From contig NC_053149.1 of assembly GCF_016808335.1 (NCBI RefSeq), positions 30,191,339 to 30,255,338 on the forward strand: 64,000 nt of DNA, given 5' to 3'. Source of the stretch: Panicum virgatum (lineage: Eukaryota; Streptophyta; Magnoliopsida; Poales; Poaceae). Shown in pieces: positions 60,201 through 64,000 of this stretch (its first letter is position 1; every line of letters begins with the position of its first letter). The translations under genes were made by a program, and so were the position numbers. The notes beneath the pieces were generated by a model. It was not told where the DNA came from. It ran no database searches and saw only the letters and a list, made by a program, of their open reading frames with translations.

Positions 60201-61474
60201 TCCTCTCCCCCTTGAAACAAAGCCGTCCTCGGCTTTGGCGTAATCTCAACTGGCTTCTTTATTACAGTGATCTTCGAAACCTTCTTTGCAGCAAGAGTGT
60301 CTTTTGTCATCGCCACATTTTTCCCAAGAATATTAGAGATGGAACCCAATTGGATCGGCTCCTTGCAGCTGACTACAGACTCACTAGGAGCAGCATTTAC
60401 AGTAGGAATTTCCACACCATTCTCTCCCTCTTGAACCAAAGCCGTCCTCGACTTTGAGGTACTGTGTACACCAGATTTCTTCCTTGTTGCACCAGCAAAA
60501 ACATGGGCCTTAATATCACTTTCCTTTATTGGCTTTAGAATATGATGCACACCTTTATGCACAAATGAATAACAGTTGGAACGGCCTTTATGTGTCGCAT
60601 CAAGATCAAACTGCCATGGTCTGCCAAGCAATAAATGGCATGCACTCATTGGTGCCACATCACAGTCCACGGAGTCAACATAATTTCCCACTGAAAATTT
60701 TATTCGAGCCTTGTGAGTAATTTTCAGTGTACCACTTTGGTTCATCCAATGCACATAACGCGGTTTTGGTAGCCTTCGCGTAGATAGGGACAATGCATGT
60801 ACTAAATCTGAACTAACAACATTTGTAAAGCTACCACCATCGATAATGAGCTTGCATACCTTATCTTGAATTTTGCAATCAGACTGAAATATATTGGAAC
60901 GCTGTCCCTTCACCATAATTGCAGTACTATCAATATGTGCTTCCTGCGCCATCATAGAGAGCCCATCGGAGACATCATTAGTATCATCAATTTCAATGTC
61001 AGACTGAGTATCACAAGAAGAAGCACTAGAATGTAGTCCGGATGCCAAAGAAAAATCATCACTCTCATATACAACTGGTGCTTCGACCACATGCACTTCA
61101 ATCTTCTGCAACAACTGAGAATCTTCATTTTGTATTGCTTTCGAGCTAATAAGTGACATGGTAGCAAAAGCTTTTTGGGTAACAGCTGCAACAACCTTTT
61201 TAATGGCATCAGATGAATAAACAAATCGTTGTCGGAGTAAAAACTTCATATCTTCCCATGTCCGACAAGGGTTATCCACATCAAGCCACCATTGCAAATC
61301 ATCTTTATTAAATGTCTCTTCGGCATAATACATCTTGACAACTGAGCTAAATCCACGGCCCGCAAATAAATTCTCCATGGCATCTTGCCAAGCAAAGTAT
61401 TCACTAGGACTTGTTGCGAGAGACAGTTGTGGCATAAATTTCATCTCATCAAGCAAATAAAGTTGATCCATCAT
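59915..61474 (-). CDS. Gag-protease protein of the non-autonomous element (519 aa)
   Basis: Residues 20-100 resemble the gag of Reina-type chromoviruses (FAWQDAMENLF, then TWEDMKFLLRQRF). No CCHC knuckle is seen. The protease active site is DGGS at 212-215, with LLLGRPWQFD at 281-290, both typical of Reina proteases. After the protease, relatives carry RT, whereas here about 200 residues of unrelated sequence follow. Two similar segments (RTALVQEGE near 343 and RTALFQGGE near 416) suggest an internal duplication. The polypurine tract lies inside the ORF at residues 420-425. The last 95 or so residues are encoded in the LTR, and the stop is at 59915-59917. The start chosen is the first Met after the primer site. 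Confidence 0.85.
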   Translation of the reverse strand: MMDQLYLLDEMKFMPQLSLATSPSEYFAWQDAMENLFAGRGFSSVVKMYYAEETFNKDDLQWWLDVDNPCRTWEDMKFLLRQRFVYSSDAIKKVVAAVTQKAFATMSLISSKAIQNEDSQLLQKIEVHVVEAPVVYESDDFSLASGLHSSASSCDTQSDIEIDDTNDVSDGLSMMAQEAHIDSTAIMVKGQRSNIFQSDCKIQDKVCKLIIDGGSFTNVVSSDLVHALSLSTRRLPKPRYVHWMNQSGTLKITHKARIKFSVGNYVDSVDCDVAPMSACHLLLGRPWQFDLDATHKGRSNCYSFVHKGVHHILKPIKESDIKAHVFAGATRKKSGVHSTSKSRTALVQEGENGVEIPTVNAAPSESVVSCKEPIQLGSISNILGKNVAMTKDTLAAKKVSKITVIKKPVEITPKPRTALFQGGEDDEPMAPHASAIIFRKNSNVSNISIPFELLKNNLEDHSYMKLGDFYIDLNRVKEVKNSKVGLTFMGNNLLKKLEDKMKWKPSIIQFGSMPATELT

Positions 61475-61530
61475 AGATCAATAGTAATAATGTCAAAAGT
61501 ACCGTGAACAACCTGTCTCTGAATACCAAC

Positions 61531-62799
61531 TGATAAGGACACGCCTACGATGCCCGGGAATGTGTCCGATCTTTCACAGTACAAACCAATAAGATAAGGA
61601 ACTTATTTTCCAAGCACGCAGCAATTAAAATAAATTAATCAATAATCTTTTGTGTTCAACAGCAGCAGCCGCAGGAAACAAGCAGACAACCAGTAACCCG
61701 ATAACAAATATTTTCCTTTGTTCTAAATAGCACCCGGTTCCCAGCTCTTGAATAGCACACACGAATCAAAAGTATATTGTGTCACAGGATAGCATCCACA
61801 AGTCTCTTTGAATATAATTAAGTAGCAACGCTAGCAGTATTATTTGTCAAATCTGAAACTCAGGCAGCGAAACCAAGTTCAATAGTGCACAGATTGACCA
61901 GGATAGAATAATGATAATTTGGTTCACAAGAACAAGCCGCAAACAGATTTGATTCCACGCAAGAGAGAGAACAAAAATCTTCCCAATATCAAAGCTTGCA
62001 CCAAGATAAATAGATAAATAATGGATCTGGCTTACAACAACTGCAATCCAAATCACGAGCAGGTCCTTCCACCCGTGAGTAGCAACTCACGATCAAAAGA
62101 GGAGGGATCTCACCAAGAAATCCATGCTAACGCGCCCGAGATGTAGCAACTCGATCATGCGCTCCACACAAATCCGAGAGGGATCGGAAGGGTAGATGAG
62201 ATCAGATGTTCTCTCGTTCGTAGGAGAAACCCTAGACAAGAGACAAAAAATATTCCAATCTAATCTCCTATTACAGAAGATGACTTCTAATATAGGCACG
62301 CAGGCCTCAACTCTGACTTGGACTCAACGCACACACACCACCTGGTTGGACTCGACCAACACATGGAAACCTCCACGTACGTGACCAACTAGCTATCCCA
62401 AAACCATTACGTACGTGACCAATTACCTAGGACTCAAATGACGTGCTATAAAATAATTAAGTAATAAAATATTGCGGCTACTATATATGTGAAATAGAAT
62501 AAATGATGCATCTTCACATGAGCTCAGTAGCCGGCATGGAACTAAACTGAATAATACTTGGTTTCCACTTCATCTTATCTTCTAGTTTCTTGAGTAGATT
62601 ATTTCCCATAAAGGTCAGTCCGACTTTGCTGTTCTTGACCTCCTTGACACGATTCAGGTCAATATAAAAATCACCAAGCTTCATATAAGAATGATCTTCC
62701 AAATTATTTTTTAGTAATTCAAATGGAATAGAAATATTTGACACATTGGAATTCTTCCTAAATATAATAGCTGAAGCATGAGGAGCCATGGGCTCATCA
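61531..62799 (-). repeat. 5' LTR of the gag-protease element (1269 bp)
   Basis: The copy of the coding part (62799-62514) is still open, with two or three residue changes against the 3' LTR. It is probably not translated here because it lies at the U3 start. Confidence 0.93.
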
Positions 62800-62868
62800 C
62801 AGAGGCCAGACGGTACAGATGTGGGCAACCCATGGAATATCAAGCACCTGCGCCGCTTATATCCATAG
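62800..62868 (+). pseudogene. Tat element pol, last codons
   Basis: It resumes the integrase C-terminus after the inserted element and ends in NPWNIKHLRRLYP and a TAG at 62866-62868. This is the usual end of Tat pol. Confidence 0.85.
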
Positions 62869-63330
62869 AAACATAGAAAATGCAAAGCTATGTACGCATC
62901 TACTCATTTAATATAGTTTGTCGCATTTTATACATCACACTCTGCTTATTCTTGTTCTGTACCGAGTTGTTTTCAATACGCTCGGGGGCTGCGTCTCGGC
63001 CACCCAGCCAGCCCCCACTCGGAGTCCGACCAGTCGGACAGGAACAACCCGGTTCGCTCTTACTGAACATAGCCGAGTACGTTCAGCAACCACTCTGTGT
63101 CACCCTAACTAATTGCGCACATTGATGATACGCTCTCAAGTGCTATAAAAAGGGCTCAGAGATCGCTTCCACCTACTCGGTAAATTCAGAAAAGAACTCG
63201 GACTGTGTGCATAACTTAACAGCAAATAAAATTAAAGCATAATTTACATAAATATTGTTTTCAGTTGGTCCACACTGACCAACTCTCATTGCAGCACAGT
63301 AAATAAAACAAATTCCTGGAGACCAACAGC
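62869..63330 (+). other. Tat element spacer between pol and antisense ORF
   Basis: I see no gene here. A TATA-like CTATAAAAAGG is at about 63142-63152 on the + strand. A short inverted repeat (TTGGTC and GACCAA) is near 63265-63282. Confidence 0.6.
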
Positions 63331-63804
63331 CTACAGCTCGGCCATGATGCGCTCGGCAATCTCCAGGACAGCGGTGTGGTTGGCCTACCAGTCTGCGTCG
63401 GAGCAGTCTTCAGGGACACCATCTCCCACAAGATTCAGATCCGCCTCTGGGAGATGGGACTTCACCAGCCCCAGGGTGTGCTGCACGGTATATCTGGCAG
63501 CTCCCCTGATGAAAGCCTCTAGTCGGCCACGGGATGCCTCCAGCCTCTCAGATAGGCTCTTGGCCGCCGCCACGCCCTTTGGCTCGAACGCCCCAAGCAG
63601 TGCCTCCAGCGGCCTGCTCAGGCGATCCAGTGTCGCCCGGCCCTGTGCCGCCTGATCCTCTGCTTCTACATAAAAGCACCAATCTCGGTCGGCCCAAGCC
63701 TGATAAACGACAGAAAACACATAGCCGTATGATTTCCGAATCGTACCTCGCTGTTGGCGGTCGATATCGATGATTTTTGCCGCCAACACTCCACCTGATT
63801 TCAT
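63331..63804 (-). pseudogene. Tat antisense ORF, partial
   Basis: This open frame runs against pol, a known feature of the Tat lineage, and its product has no established function. The visible part has AWADRDWCFYVEAEDQAAQGRATLDRL, a Leu-rich helical middle and a hydrophilic end. A TAG at 63385-63387 stops it after 139 residues from the Met at 63804. The frame then continues to a natural-looking TAG at 63331-63333 (ending ERIMAEL), so the first stop is probably a mutation. In relatives the frame extends further upstream, which here lies to the right and is not clearly resolved. Confidence 0.7.
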
Positions 63805-64000
63805 GAAATATAAGCCATAACCATGCCATAACCATTATTACTAATGAGTTCCACAAGTTTTGGTGCATATTTGATCTCAGGAACAACATATCGAAAATTG
63901 ACCCAAAACGGACACTGTTTGGACCGGCAGGCCCGAATCCGGGCGACCGGAATACTTTCGGTGGAATCTTGGCATGAGATTTTACCAGTATCATCTAGAG
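63805..64000. other. Tat element, unresolved end of window
   Basis: A minus-strand open frame in another phase crosses this stretch, but I cannot tie it to a known protein. It may be the upstream part of the antisense ORF after a shift, or non-coding. Confidence 0.4.

Larger units (their letters stand above)
58931..62799 (-). mobile_element. Non-autonomous gag-protease LTR element (TR-GAG-like, Reina-type protein)
   Basis: LTRs 58931-60200 and 61531-62799 (TGATAAGGAC to GGGCTCATCA) flank 1330 bp of internal sequence. About 17 differences between the LTRs were counted by eye. The polypurine tract (AAGGGGGAGAGGA on the minus strand) is at 60201-60213, and the primer-site-like GGTATTCAGAG is beside the right LTR at 61517-61527. 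It encodes one protein with gag and protease but no RT, RNase H or integrase, so it must depend on another element. Confidence 0.9.
51862..64000 (+). mobile_element. Tat/RIRE2-like Ty3/gypsy element, decayed, continues past the window
   Basis: This is a + strand element with gag tail, protease, RT, RNase H remnants, integrase, and an antisense ORF after pol. The antisense ORF and the pol ending in NPWNIKHLRR are typical of the Tat lineage. It has several in-frame stops and frameshifts, and three nested elements interrupt it. The gag start and 5' LTR must lie left of the window, beyond TK0, and the 3' LTR lies to the right. Confidence 0.85.

Noticed and set aside
63700..63746. Intron in the Tat antisense ORF
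   Set aside because: GT and AG are present with plausible flanks, but 47 bp is shorter than normal plant introns and no intronless copy is available for comparison.
1..64000. Cellular genes, tRNA genes, CRISPR arrays or bacterial sequence
   Set aside because: Every stretch could be placed in a retroelement, apart from short unresolved parts of the Tat tail. tRNA-like matches are only primer binding sites, and the direct repeats are LTRs and target duplications.

Overview
This window is plant nuclear DNA, most probably from a grass. It is built entirely of nested LTR retrotransposons, and I see no cellular gene, rRNA gene, tRNA gene or CRISPR array. The grass inference rests on the combination seen here: long-LTR chromodomain Ty3/gypsy elements of the Tekay/Del type, a Sirevirus (Ty1/copia), a Tat/RIRE2-like gypsy element with an antisense ORF, and a Cassandra-type TRIM.

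Layout, oldest to youngest. The floor is a decayed Tat-type gypsy element on the + strand (51862-64000, running off the right edge; its gag N-terminus must lie left of the window). Three elements interrupt it: a Cassandra-like TRIM carrying 5S-derived sequence (53334-54114), an Athila/Tat-type piece arranged internal-LTR-internal (about 54851-57470), and a non-autonomous gag-protease element (58931-62799, target duplication CAGAG). An old Tekay LTR (here TK0) sits in the Tat gag and survives as 13381-14505 plus 50541-51861. TK0 was split by a + strand Sirevirus (its 3' part is 8915-13380) and by TK3 (14506-50540, duplication GGAGG). TK3 was split by TK2 in its 3' LTR (16431-28114, CCTTG) and by TK4 in its gag (33536-45517, CCGGT). 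TK1 (1-8914, cut by the left edge) sits in the Sirevirus pol. All five Tekay copies are on the minus strand. Differences between paired LTRs, counted by eye, rank TK3 as older than TK2 and TK4, as the nesting requires.

TK1, TK2 and TK4 look complete: 3.25-3.43 kb LTRs with TGTAACACCC/GGGTGTTACA ends, a tRNA-iMet-type primer site, an open Gag-Pol (gag, CCHC, protease, RT, RNase H, integrase, chromodomain) and a polypurine tract. Their gag is interrupted by a 109-110 bp AT-rich GT-AG intron at the same codon boundary. Unspliced RNA can give only a 184-residue Gag fragment, whereas spliced RNA would give a polyprotein of about 1485 residues. TK3 lacks exactly this intron, with the exons joined at the predicted splice junction. 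This is the most interesting observation in the window, because one family shows both intron-containing and precisely intronless copies.

Other points of note are a gag-protease element whose last 95 or so codons lie inside its LTR, strongly diverged LTR interiors around nearly identical coding regions, and conserved hairpins in the U3.
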